From positions 5,952,001 through 6,016,000 of the forward strand of contig NZ_CP027712.1 in NCBI RefSeq assembly GCF_003945765.1: a DNA stretch of 64,000 nt, in the 5' to 3' direction. How positions within the stretch are numbered: the first letter of the stretch is position 1; every line of letters begins with the position of its first letter. The DNA is from Pseudomonas chlororaphis subsp. chlororaphis (GTDB lineage: Bacteria > Pseudomonadota > Gammaproteobacteria > Pseudomonadales > Pseudomonadaceae). The notes beneath the pieces are model-generated. The model did not search any database. It was not told the origin of the DNA and saw only the letters and a list, made by a program, of their open reading frames with translations. A program made the translations under genes and the position numbers. Below are positions 55,918 through 64,000 of this stretch, piece after piece.

Positions 55918-56919
55918 TTACTCGGCGGTTACCAGGCTCGGCTGCCCAAGATTGGCCAGCCGGACACTGTTCTGCACTTGCTGGATCTCACCCGGCGAGC
56001 CGATCGGCCCCAGGCGCACCCGGTGCAGGGTCTGTTGATTGCGCACGATCGAACTGATGAACACCGGAGCGCTCACCATCCCGCTCAGCTTCGAGCGCAG
56101 GAGCTCGGCAGCGTCCGGGTTGGCGAAGGCGCCCACCTGCAGATACTGGCCAGAGGCTTGCGCAGAAGCGTTTTTTTTTGCATCCAACTGCACCGGCACA
56201 ACGGCCGCGGCGTGCTGCTGCGCAGGTGGCGTCCATTGCTCGACGGTCCCCGTGGACGCCGTCATCACTGGCGCGGCTTTCGGCTCATTGAGCATCAAGG
56301 GTGCCGGCCGACCGCGCTGGGCCCACCATTCCTGCGGGTCGATGCCCTCGACCTTGACCCGGGCGGTGCCGATCTCGGCATAACCGAGCTTCTTGGCCGC
56401 GGCGTAGGACAAATCGATGATCCGGTCCGAATAGAACGGCCCACGGTCGTTGACCCGCAGGATCACGCTTTTGTGGTTATCCAGGTTGGTCACCCGGACA
56501 TAACTCGGCAAGGGCAGGGTCTTGTGCGCGGCACTCATGCCATACAGGTCATACACCTCGCCATTGGCGGTGTTCTGCCCGTGGAACTTGGTGCCGTACC
56601 AGGAAGCCGTGCCCGAAGCGACATAACGCTTGGATTCGGCCATCGGGAAATAGGTCTTGCCCAGCACTGTATAAGGGTTGGCCTTATACGGGCCGGTGTG
56701 CAGGGTCGGCGTGGCGTCGGGGATGCGCGATACATCGACGTCCCACCAGGGCGCGCCGTCTTTGTGGGCGCGGTTGATGTCCAGGCCCGGCGTCGCACGT
56801 ATGGCCGTCGTCGGGCCTTTCTGTTTCGGCGCCTGGGTTGACGAACAACTGACCACCAGCAAGGACAACGCGGCAAGAGCCACCAGCTTCAGGGGTTTGC
56901 GGTTTGGCGATGCCAGCAT
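55918..56919 (-). CDS. rlpA: Septal-ring lytic transglycosylase RlpA
   Basis: A protein of 333 residues. The lipoprotein signal ends in LLVVSC (about residue 25). The double-psi beta-barrel domain (about 90-190) carries SGTASWYGTKFHGQNTANGE and VNDRGPFYSDRIIDLSY. A C-terminal SPOR domain (about 258-330) that binds denuded glycans follows. It cleaves naked glycan strands at division sites. The linker before SPOR holds an A9 homopolymer (56171-56179). Its ATG overlaps the mltB stop (TAATG). Confidence 0.95.
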   Translation of the reverse strand: MLASPNRKPLKLVALAALSLLVVSCSSTQAPKQKGPTTAIRATPGLDINRAHKDGAPWWDVDVSRIPDATPTLHTGPYKANPYTVLGKTYFPMAESKRYVASGTASWYGTKFHGQNTANGEVYDLYGMSAAHKTLPLPSYVRVTNLDNHKSVILRVNDRGPFYSDRIIDLSYAAAKKLGYAEIGTARVKVEGIDPQEWWAQRGRPAPLMLNEPKAAPVMTASTGTVEQWTPPAQQHAAAVVPVQLDAKKNASAQASGQYLQVGAFANPDAAELLRSKLSGMVSAPVFISSIVRNQQTLHRVRLGPIGSPGEIQQVQNSVRLANLGQPSLVTAE

Positions 56920-57932
56920 TACTTGACGCCCCGTGCTTGGACCAGCTGTTCAGAGAGCTGATGTACGGCCATGGCGTACATCACGCTGCGGTTATAACGC
57001 GTGATCGCGTAGAAATTCTTCAGGCCCATCCAGTATTCGGGGCCATTGTCACCTTCCAGGCGGAAAGCCGTGACCGGCATATCATCGCGCAGCGCATCAT
57101 GACTCGACCAGCCCAGCGCCCGCAACTCCCCGACGGTTTTCGTCGGCTCGATACCGGTGGTCAGGCCTTCGTCGACCTGATCGCCACGCACTTCAGCCCG
57201 GCTGACCACCGGCTGCCCGGCTTCCCAGCCGTGACGCTTGAAATAACTGGCGACGCTGCCGATGGCATCGTCCGGATTGGTCCAGATATTGATGTGGCCA
57301 TCACCGTCGAAGTCCACAGCATAGGCGCGAAAACTGCTCGGCATGAACTGCGGCAAGCCCATGGCACCCGCGTAGGAGCCCTTCAGGGTCAGCGGGTCGA
57401 CCTGTTCTTCACGGGCCAGCAGCAGGAATTCGCGCAATTCCTTGCGGAAGAACTCGGCACGTGGCGGGTAATCGAAGCCCAAAGTCGACAGGGCATCGAT
57501 CACCCGGTAATTGCCGGTGTTGCGCCCGAAGAAGGTTTCGACGCCGATGATCGACACGATCACCTGGGCCGGCACGCCGTATTCCTGCTCGGCACGGGCC
57601 AGTACCGCTTCGTGCTGGCGCCAGAAGTCCACACCGCGGGCGATACGCGCGTCGGTAATGAACATCGGCCGATATTCTTTCCACTGCTTGACCCGCTCGG
57701 CGGGCCGGGAAATGGCGTCAAGGATCGACTGCTTGCGCTCGGCCTCGCGAAACACGCCCATCAGCTGTTCGCCCGCGAAGCCATAGTCGCGAGTCATTTC
57801 GCCCACGAATTCGGCTACTTGGGGGGAACCTTCGTATTCGCCGCCGGCCAGCGCTTCCTGCGCCGCACCAAGGATGCCTACCAGACCGACCCACGGTGCA
57901 TACCGAGCAGTCCAGCCACGCATTACTTGCAT
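56919..57932 (-). CDS. mltB: Membrane-bound lytic murein transglycosylase B
   Basis: A protein of 337 residues. The MltB fold shows the catalytic Glu in IIGVETFFGRNTGNYRVIDA and the segment GAMGLPQFMPSSFRAYAVDF. A hydrophobic N-terminus (about 10-30, YAPWVGLVGILGAAQEALAG) serves as a signal; no lipobox is visible, so it may be a soluble SltB-type enzyme (sltB1 in P. aeruginosa). ATG 57932 has AAGGTG about 8 bases upstream; a GTG at 57968 is less likely. It overlaps rlpA by one base. Confidence 0.93.
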   Translation of the reverse strand: MQVMRGWTARYAPWVGLVGILGAAQEALAGGEYEGSPQVAEFVGEMTRDYGFAGEQLMGVFREAERKQSILDAISRPAERVKQWKEYRPMFITDARIARGVDFWRQHEAVLARAEQEYGVPAQVIVSIIGVETFFGRNTGNYRVIDALSTLGFDYPPRAEFFRKELREFLLLAREEQVDPLTLKGSYAGAMGLPQFMPSSFRAYAVDFDGDGHINIWTNPDDAIGSVASYFKRHGWEAGQPVVSRAEVRGDQVDEGLTTGIEPTKTVGELRALGWSSHDALRDDMPVTAFRLEGDNGPEYWMGLKNFYAITRYNRSVMYAMAVHQLSEQLVQARGVK

Positions 57933-57949
57933 TGAATTCTTCACCTTAT

Positions 57950-59095
57950 TCAAACCTGCGCGATCCACTTACGATGGGTATGGATCGACATCAAAACCCC
58001 AAACGCTGACAGCAGCGTCACCAGCGAAGTTCCTCCGTAGCTAATGAACGGCAACGGCACCCCCACGACCGGCAACAGGCCACTGACCATACCGATGTTG
58101 ACGAAAACGTAAACAAAAAACGTCATGGTCAGGGCGCCGGCGAGCAATTTGCCGAACAGCGTCTGCGCCTGGGCGGTGATCACCAGCCCCCGACCGATCA
58201 GCAGCAGATAGATCAGCAGCAGGGCGCAAATGCCCACCAGGCCGAACTCTTCGCCCATGACCGCGATAATAAAGTCGGTGTGGCTCTCGGGCAAAAAGTC
58301 CAGGTGGGACTGGGTGCCGAGCAGCCAGCCCTTGCCGAAGACGCCGCCGGAGCCGATGGCCGCCTTGGACTGAATGATGTTCCAGCCAGTGCCCAATGGA
58401 TCGCTTTCCGGGTCGAGGAAGGTCAGGATCCGCTGCTTCTGGTAGTCGTGCATGATGAAGAACCACATGGCGATCGCCACCGGTACCGCGGCAGCCAGCA
58501 CGCTGAGAATCCAGCGCCAGCGCAGCCCGCCCATGAACAGCACGAAGGCGCCACCGGCGAGAATCAGCAGCGAGGTCCCGAGGTCCGGCTGGCGCACGAT
58601 CAGAATGAACGGAATACCGATCAGGACCAGGCTGATGCCCACATGCTTGAGCTGCGGCGGCAAGGTGCGCTTGGCCAGGTACCAGGCGATGGTCGCCGGC
58701 ATGATGATCTTCATGAATTCCGAGGGCTGGAAGCGAATCACCCCGGGGATGTTGATCCAGCGGGTGGCGCCCATGGCGTTGTGGCCCATGACATCCACCA
58801 CCACCAGCAGTATCACGCCGAACACATAGGCCAGCGGCACCCAGCGCGCCATGAATCGGGGCTCGAGCTGGGCAATGACGATCATCGACACCAGGCCGAT
58901 GCCGAACGACGTCGCCTGCTTGCCCAGCAGGTCCCAGCTCTTGCCGCTGGCCGAATACAGGACGAACAGGCTGCCGGCCGCCAGGGTCAGCAGCAGGATC
59001 AGCAATGGGCCGTCGATGTGCATGCGCTGCAGCAACGTCGCCCGGCGACGCATCACATCCTCGCTGGACAGGATGCGATCGAAATTACTCTTCAC
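57950..59095 (-). CDS. rodA: Rod-shape SEDS glycosyltransferase RodA
   Basis: A protein of 381 residues starting at a GTG (59095), with GGAGG about 9 bases upstream and the expected KSNFDRILSSEDV opening. About ten membrane helices are visible, ending in the SEDS signature GLLPVVGVPLPFISYGGTS. It polymerises glycan strands for cell elongation together with PBP2. It overlaps the 3' end of mrdA by 11 bases, so the partner proteins are translationally coupled. Confidence 0.96.
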   Translation of the reverse strand: MKSNFDRILSSEDVMRRRATLLQRMHIDGPLLILLLTLAAGSLFVLYSASGKSWDLLGKQATSFGIGLVSMIVIAQLEPRFMARWVPLAYVFGVILLVVVDVMGHNAMGATRWINIPGVIRFQPSEFMKIIMPATIAWYLAKRTLPPQLKHVGISLVLIGIPFILIVRQPDLGTSLLILAGGAFVLFMGGLRWRWILSVLAAAVPVAIAMWFFIMHDYQKQRILTFLDPESDPLGTGWNIIQSKAAIGSGGVFGKGWLLGTQSHLDFLPESHTDFIIAVMGEEFGLVGICALLLIYLLLIGRGLVITAQAQTLFGKLLAGALTMTFFVYVFVNIGMVSGLLPVVGVPLPFISYGGTSLVTLLSAFGVLMSIHTHRKWIAQV

Positions 59096-60980
59096 GGGCC
59101 GTAGCCTCCGCACTGATAGGGCCGGCAAACTCAGGCTTGAGCAGGCCATCCGGACCGAGTAGCCAGGCGTCCATCACCTGGCGCACCACCGGGGCCGCCA
59201 CGCCGGAACCGGACTCGCCGTTCTCGACCATGACCGAGACCACGATTTTCGGGTTTTCCGCCGGCGCGAAGCCAACGAACAGGGCGTGGTCGCGATGGCG
59301 CTCCTGGACCTTGGAGCGGTCGTACTTCTCGCCCTGCTTGATCGCGACCACCTGGGCCGTACCACTCTTGCCGGCGATCCGGTATTGCGAGCCGATGGCC
59401 GCCTTGCGCGCCGTACCGCGGGCGCCGTGCATCACCTGCTGCATGCCGTGATTGACCTTCGTCCAGTCCGACGGATCGCGCAGGATGATGTCCGGCATCG
59501 GGTTTTCGTCCACCGGTTTTTCGCCCTCGATGGTCTTGGCCAGGTGCGGACGGTTCCATTTGCCCTTGTTCGCCACCAGCGCCGTGGCCTGGGCCAGCTG
59601 CAACGGGGTGGACTGCATGTAACCCTGGCCGATCCCGAGAATCAGCGTCTCGCCCGGGAACCAGGCCTGGCGACGGGTGGCACGCTTCCATTCCCGCGAC
59701 GGCATCAGGCCCGGCGACTCCTCGAACATGTCCAGCGAGACCTTCTGGCCGATCCCGAACTTGTTCATGTAGGCCGACAACCGATCGATCCCCAGCTTGT
59801 GGGCCAGGTCATAGAAGTAGGTGTCGTTGGACCGCATGATCGCGGTGTCGAGGTCGACGTAACCGTCACCGCTGCGGTTCCAGTTACGGTACTTGTGATC
59901 GTAGTTAGGCAGTTGGTAGTAGCCCGGGTCATAGACCCGCGTGGAGGCCGTCACCACCCCGGAATCAAGACCGGCGATGGCCACCGCCGGCTTGATGGTC
60001 GAACCTGGCGGATACAAGCCGCGCAGTACCCGGTTGAACAGCGGACGATCGATGGAGTCGCGCAGCTCGGCATAGGCCTTGAAGCTGATGCCGGTGACGA
60101 ACAGGTTCGGGTCGAAGCTCGGCTGGCTGACCATGGCCAGCACTTCCCCGGTGCGAGGGTCCAGCGCGACCACCGCGCCACGCCGGCCGCCCAATGCTGC
60201 CTCCGCGGCTTCCTGCAGCTTGATGTCCAGGCTCAGGACAATGTCCTTGCCGGGAATCGGGTCGGTACGCTTGAGCACCCGCAACACGCGGCCGCGAGCA
60301 TTGGTCTCGACCTCTTCGTAACCCACCTGGCCGTGCAGCTCGGGCTCGTAGAAGCGCTCGATACCGGTCTTGCCGATGTGGTGGGTGCCACTGTAGTTCA
60401 CCGGGTCCAGGGTCTTCAGCTCTTTCTCGTTGATCCGGCCCATGTAGCCCACCGAGTGCGCGAAGTGCGCACCCTGGGGATAATGACGAACCAACTGCGC
60501 CACCACTTCCACCCCAGGCAGGCGGAACTGGTTGACCGCGATCCGGGCGATCTGCTCTTCGTTGAGCTCGAACAGGATCGGCACCGGCTCGAACGGCCGA
60601 CGCCCCTGCTTCATGCGTTTCTCGAACAGGACCCGGTCTTCCGGCGTCAGCTCCAGCACCTCGACAATGACATCGAGCACCTGGCGCCAGTCGCCGGAAC
60701 GCTCGCGGGTCATGCTCAGGCTGAAGCTCGGCCGGTTGTCGGCCACCACCACGCCATTACGGTCGAAGATCAGGCCGCGGGTCGGCGGAATCGGCTGGAC
60801 ATGAACCCGGTTGTTTTCCGACAGGGTCGAGTGATAGTCGTACTGGATCACCTGCAGGTAATACAGCCGCGCGATCAGCACCCCGATCAGGCAGACCACG
60901 GCAATAGCCCCGAACACGACCCGGCCACGCACCAGACGGGCGTCTTTTTCGTGGTCCTTGATACGGATCGGCTGGGACAT
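59085..60980 (-). CDS. mrdA: Penicillin-binding protein 2 (elongation transpeptidase)
   Basis: A protein of 631 residues. One N-terminal membrane anchor (about 20-42, VVFGAIAVVCLIGVLIARLY) is followed by a dimerisation domain with PPTRGLIFDRNGVVVADN. The transpeptidase domain has SxxK PPGSTIKPAVAIA, SxN MRSNDTYFYDL and KSG IAGKSGTAQVV. It cross-links peptidoglycan during elongation with RodA. rlmH lies 12 bases upstream on the same strand. Confidence 0.97.
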   Translation of the reverse strand: MSQPIRIKDHEKDARLVRGRVVFGAIAVVCLIGVLIARLYYLQVIQYDYHSTLSENNRVHVQPIPPTRGLIFDRNGVVVADNRPSFSLSMTRERSGDWRQVLDVIVEVLELTPEDRVLFEKRMKQGRRPFEPVPILFELNEEQIARIAVNQFRLPGVEVVAQLVRHYPQGAHFAHSVGYMGRINEKELKTLDPVNYSGTHHIGKTGIERFYEPELHGQVGYEEVETNARGRVLRVLKRTDPIPGKDIVLSLDIKLQEAAEAALGGRRGAVVALDPRTGEVLAMVSQPSFDPNLFVTGISFKAYAELRDSIDRPLFNRVLRGLYPPGSTIKPAVAIAGLDSGVVTASTRVYDPGYYQLPNYDHKYRNWNRSGDGYVDLDTAIMRSNDTYFYDLAHKLGIDRLSAYMNKFGIGQKVSLDMFEESPGLMPSREWKRATRRQAWFPGETLILGIGQGYMQSTPLQLAQATALVANKGKWNRPHLAKTIEGEKPVDENPMPDIILRDPSDWTKVNHGMQQVMHGARGTARKAAIGSQYRIAGKSGTAQVVAIKQGEKYDRSKVQERHRDHALFVGFAPAENPKIVVSVMVENGESGSGVAAPVVRQVMDAWLLGPDGLLKPEFAGPISAEATAREE

Positions 60981-60992
60981 TAGGGGCGCGGG

Positions 60993-61460
60993 CTATTTGT
61001 GATAAGGGTGCCCGGACAGGACTGTCCAGGCGCGATACAGCTGTTCACCGATCAGGATCCGTACCAGCGGGTGTGGCAAGGTCAGCGGCGACAGCGACCA
61101 GCGCTGATCCGCCCGTGCGCAGACTTCCGGCGCCAGCCCCTCAGGGCCGCCGACCATGAAATTCACGGTACGCGAGTCGAGGCGCCAGCGATCCAGCTCC
61201 ACCGCCAGTTGCTCGGTGCTCCAGGGCTTGCCGTGGACCTCGAGGGTGACGATCCGCTCGTTCGGGCCGACCTTGGCCAGCATGGCCTCGCCTTCCTGAC
61301 GGATGAAACGAGCCACATCGGCGTTCTTGCCACGGGTATTGAGCGGTATTTCCACCAGTTCCAGCGCCAGCTCGGATGGCAGACGCTTGGCATACTCGTG
61401 CCAACCCTCTTCCACCCACTTGGGCATGCGTGAACCGACAGCGATCAGACGCAGGCGCAC
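60993..61460 (-). CDS. rlmH: 23S rRNA pseudouridine-1915 N3-methyltransferase RlmH
   Basis: A protein of 155 residues of the SPOUT methyltransferase fold. It has [19 protein letters not shown] at the start and the SAM-binding knot ([31 protein letters not shown]). It methylates pseudouridine 1915 in helix 69 of 23S rRNA on assembled ribosomes. It starts with GTG at 61460, 9 bases after rsfS. Confidence 0.96.
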   Translation of the reverse strand: MRLRLIAVGSRMPKWVEEGWHEYAKRLPSELALELVEIPLNTRGKNADVARFIRQEGEAMLAKVGPNERIVTLEVHGKPWSTEQLAVELDRWRLDSRTVNFMVGGPEGLAPEVCARADQRWSLSPLTLPHPLVRILIGEQLYRAWTVLSGHPYHK

Positions 61461-61469
61461 AGCCGTCCC

Positions 61470-61892
61470 TTATTGCTGGTCTTTGTTGAGCTTGGTGAAG
61501 TGCTCATGGGTGTGCTCCGGGCTGTGGTGCTTGCCATCGGCCGCACGGCTCTGCTCGGCGCCCTGCCACAGACGTTCCAGGTCGTAGAACTGGCGCGCGG
61601 AGGCGGTCATCATGTGCACGATCACGTCGTCCAGGTCCAGCAGTACCCAGTCGCTGTCGCCCTTGCCTTCTTCACCCAGCGGCTTGACGCCCTGGGCCTT
61701 GACCATCTCGCGGACCTTTTCCAGCATCGCGCCGATCTGGCGGTTGGAAGTACCGGTGGCGATGATCATGTAGTCGGTGATGCTCTGCTTTTCGCGAACA
61801 TCGATCACCAGGACGTCCTGGGCCTTGACGTCTTCCAGCGCGGCGACTGCCACCTTGACCAGATCTTCGCCTTTCATTACTTGGTTAGTCAT
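61470..61892 (-). CDS. rsfS: Ribosome silencing factor RsfS
   Basis: A protein of 140 residues. The Iojap/RsfS core is seen in VIDVREKQSITDYMIIATGT, then DSDWVLLDLDDVIVHMMTAS. It binds L14 of the large subunit and blocks subunit joining under starvation. The C-terminal tail is rich in histidine and charged residues (GKHHSPEHTHEHFTK). It lies between nadD and rlmH on one strand. Confidence 0.96.
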   Translation of the reverse strand: MTNQVMKGEDLVKVAVAALEDVKAQDVLVIDVREKQSITDYMIIATGTSNRQIGAMLEKVREMVKAQGVKPLGEEGKGDSDWVLLDLDDVIVHMMTASARQFYDLERLWQGAEQSRAADGKHHSPEHTHEHFTKLNKDQQ

Positions 61893-61952
61893 ATAAAACT
61901 CGTTCAGCTCGTATGTGTGGCGCGTTGCACGGCATCAGCCGGCAGCGCGCCT

Positions 61953-62597
61953 TCAGTTCGGCCCACGGTAAAGACCGTGTGCATCGATATAGGCCAGGAC
62001 CGCATCAGGCACCAGGAAACGTACCGACTTACCGCTGGCCAGCAGTTGACGGATCTGGGTGGCGGACACCGCGAGCGGTGTCTGCCAGACGAATGCAATG
62101 TGTCCTCCGGGCCCTTGCAGGGCCAGGGGATCGCTCACCGAGCGCGCCGCCAGCAGGTTGCGCAATGCATCCGGCGGCTCGCTGTCGGCATCCGGGCGTT
62201 GCAGCACCAGGATGTGGCAATGCTGGAGCAACTCTTCCCAGCGATGCCAGGTAGGCAGGCCGCAAAAAGCGTCCCAGCCCAGCAACAGGAACAACTGGTC
62301 ATCCGCGGCCATCTCGGCCCGCATCTGTTCCAGGGTGTCTAGGGTGTAGGACGGCTTGTCCCGTTTCAGCTCACGGTCGTCCACCACCAGGGGTGAAACG
62401 CCCGCCACCGCACACTCGACCATCGCCAGACGGTCCAGCGCCGACACCTGCGGTGCATCGCGATGCGGCGGCCGCGCGCTGGGGGTCAGGCGCAGCTCAT
62501 CGAGCCCCAGCGAATCGGCCACCTCCAGCGCACTGCGCAGGTGACCGATGTGCACGGGGTCGAAGGTACCGCCCAGCAGACCGATACGTTTGCTCAT
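61953..62597 (-). CDS. nadD: Nicotinate-nucleotide adenylyltransferase
   Basis: A protein of 214 residues. The nucleotidyltransferase motif [20 protein letters not shown] and the C-terminal [13 protein letters not shown] (the ISxTxxR-type motif) are intact. It makes deamido-NAD from nicotinate mononucleotide and ATP. ATG 62597 overlaps the proA stop by one base (TGATG). rsfS follows 60 bases later. Confidence 0.97.
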   Translation of the reverse strand: MSKRIGLLGGTFDPVHIGHLRSALEVADSLGLDELRLTPSARPPHRDAPQVSALDRLAMVECAVAGVSPLVVDDRELKRDKPSYTLDTLEQMRAEMAADDQLFLLLGWDAFCGLPTWHRWEELLQHCHILVLQRPDADSEPPDALRNLLAARSVSDPLALQGPGGHIAFVWQTPLAVSATQIRQLLASGKSVRFLVPDAVLAYIDAHGLYRGPN

Positions 62598-63862
62598 CAA
62601 GTGCGCACATGGCCGTCGCCGAAGACGACATATTTCTCGCTGGTCAGCCCTTCCAGGCCGACCGGACCACGGGCGTGCAGCTTGTCGGTGGAAATACCGA
62701 TCTCCGCGCCCAGGCCATATTCGAAACCGTCGGCAAACCGGGTCGAGGCATTGACCATCACCGAGCTGGAGTCCACCTCGTTGAGGAAACGCCGGGCGTC
62801 GGTGAAGTTCTCGGTGACGATGGCGTCGGTGTGGTGCGAACCGTAGATGTTGATGTGCTCGATGGCCGCGTCCAGGCTGTCGACCACCAGGATCGACAGG
62901 ATCGGCGCGGTGTACTCGGTACTCCAGTCTTCTTCGGTGGCCTCGATCACATCGTCGCCCAGCAAGGCACGGGTACGCGGGCAACCGCGCAGCTCGACCT
63001 GTTTGTCGCGATAGATCGCCGCCAGCGGCGGCAGTACGCGCTCGGCAATACCGGCGTGGACCAGCAAGGTCTCCATGGTGTTGCAGGGCGCGTAGCGCTG
63101 GGTCTTGGCGTTGTCGGCGATGCGAATCGCCTTGTCCAGGTCGGCCGCCACGTCGATGAACACATGGCAGACGCCGTCCAGGTGCTTGATCACCGGCACC
63201 TTGGCGTCGCGGCTGACCCGCTCGATCAGGCTCTTGCCGCCACGCGGCACGATCACGTCGACGAATTCGGGCATGGTGATCAGCGCGCCAACGGCCGCGC
63301 GGTCGGTGGTTTCCACCACCTGCACCACTTGCGCCGGCAGGCCGGCCACCGCCAGCCCTTGCTGGATGCAGGTGGCGATGGCACGGTTGGAATTGATCGC
63401 CTCGGAGCCGCCACGCAGGATGGTGGCGTTACCGGACTTGAGGCACAGGCTGGCCGCATCGATGGTCACGTTGGGGCGCGACTCGTAGATGATGCCGATC
63501 ACGCCCAGGGGCACGCGCATCTTGCCGACCTGGATGCCCGAAGGCAGGTAGCGCATATCGCGGATTTCACCGATGGGGTCAGGCAGCTTGGCCACCTGAC
63601 GCAGGCCTTCGATCATTTCGTCGATACGCACCGGAGTCAGCGCCAGACGGTCGAGCAATGCCGGTTCCAGACCATTGGCCCGGCCGTTGGCCAGGTCCTG
63701 CTCATTGGCGGCGCTCAGCTCGGGGCGAGCAGCGTCCAATGCATCGGCAGCCGCCAGCAATGCGCGGTTTTTCTGCGCAGTAGTGGCACGGGCGATTACC
63801 CGCGAGGCTTCGCGGGCAGCGCGACCCAAACGGGTCATGTAGTCAAGAACGGACTCAGTCAT
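62597..63862 (-). CDS. proA: Gamma-glutamyl phosphate reductase
   Basis: A protein of 421 residues of the aldehyde-dehydrogenase fold. The catalytic cysteine is in [16 protein letters not shown], and NADPH-binding segments include [17 protein letters not shown] and [13 protein letters not shown]. It reduces glutamyl-5-phosphate to the semialdehyde in proline synthesis. ATG 63862 fits the family opening [13 protein letters not shown]. It is the most upstream gene of the leftward proA-nadD-rsfS-rlmH-mrdA-rodA-mltB-rlpA series. The 138 bases to the window edge show no gene. Confidence 0.97.
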   Translation of the reverse strand: MTESVLDYMTRLGRAAREASRVIARATTAQKNRALLAAADALDAARPELSAANEQDLANGRANGLEPALLDRLALTPVRIDEMIEGLRQVAKLPDPIGEIRDMRYLPSGIQVGKMRVPLGVIGIIYESRPNVTIDAASLCLKSGNATILRGGSEAINSNRAIATCIQQGLAVAGLPAQVVQVVETTDRAAVGALITMPEFVDVIVPRGGKSLIERVSRDAKVPVIKHLDGVCHVFIDVAADLDKAIRIADNAKTQRYAPCNTMETLLVHAGIAERVLPPLAAIYRDKQVELRGCPRTRALLGDDVIEATEEDWSTEYTAPILSILVVDSLDAAIEHINIYGSHHTDAIVTENFTDARRFLNEVDSSSVMVNASTRFADGFEYGLGAEIGISTDKLHARGPVGLEGLTSEKYVVFGDGHVRT

Positions 63863-64000
63863 GGTCTGCTGTGGTCTTGGCAAAGAGGAAAGCGGCTGAT
63901 TATAGCTGTCGCGCCGGTCCACGGACAGCGGTCACGGGCGGATGGTCGAAATGGACGGCAAATACCTCTCGTTCAGCCTGAATTAAGCCTGGAATTGATA

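Overview
The window is about 64 kb of high-GC chromosome from a gamma-proteobacterium, almost certainly a Pseudomonas of the fluorescens/protegens/chlororaphis group. The gene order ladS | thiD-thiE-hemL-(Sel1)-(DUF1820)-miaB-ybeZ-ybeY-ybeX-lnt-(ydcF)-leuS-lptE-holA-...-lipA-lipB-ybeD-dacA-rlpA-mltB-rodA-mrdA-rlmH-rsfS-nadD-proA is, from memory, the order around PA3974-PA4007 of P. aeruginosa. The left part also resembles a conserved Pseudomonas backbone (tesB, rhlE, hrpB, fieF, amn, aidB-like). No tRNA, rRNA, CRISPR array, phage, integrase or complete insertion sequence was seen.

Layout. 1-5.8 kb is the most accessory part and is catabolic: a partial Gfo/Idh/MocA dehydrogenase, an IclR regulator, an FAD flavoprotein, then pcaQ-pcaH-pcaG (protocatechuate 3,4-dioxygenase and its LysR activator). 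Two related palindromes in front of the dehydrogenase and the flavoprotein suggest that one IclR protein controls both. 5.9-13.3 kb holds a zinc metallopeptidase/hydrolase pair, an HAD phosphatase/tesB pair, a GNAT acetyltransferase, a histone-deacetylase-like amidohydrolase and a BaiN-type flavoprotein. They are interrupted by a 0.9-kb tandem repeat (11030-11943). 13.4-31.6 kb carries rhlE, a DMT exporter with a divergent Lrp regulator, a DEDDh exonuclease next to a NYN nuclease, hrpB, fieF, a second Lrp-type regulator with twin palindromic operators, rluE, amn and an AidB-like dehydrogenase. 31.6-43.7 kb has ladS divergent from the thiamine/haem genes, then the miaB-ybeZYX-lnt operon. 43.8-64 kb holds outer-membrane and envelope biogenesis, lipoate synthesis and the rod-shape/peptidoglycan cluster.

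How the genes work together. The right third is a cell-envelope and growth region. LeuRS, LptE (LPS export), HolA (replication clamp loader), ArfA (ribosome rescue), two lytic transglycosylases, LD-carboxypeptidase, PBP5-type carboxypeptidase, RlpA, RodA and PBP2 are packed with ribosome maturation (RlmH, RsfS), NAD synthesis (NadD) and proline synthesis (ProA). Many neighbours overlap by 1-11 bases, indicating translational coupling. LadS is expected to feed the GacS/GacA-Rsm network.

Non-coding architecture is the most unusual content. Two REP/BIME families recur between genes. In 11.0-11.9 kb a REP pair has been co-amplified with a flanking segment into three full 245-257-bp units plus a partial fourth, and each unit carries a perfect DnaA 9-mer box. 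Other points are a terminator-like hairpin inside arfA, an A9 tract between the two domains of rlpA, a hairpin that encloses the ydcF ribosome-binding site, and a LadS receiver lacking the canonical lysine. All calls were made by reading the sequence; no database search was run.
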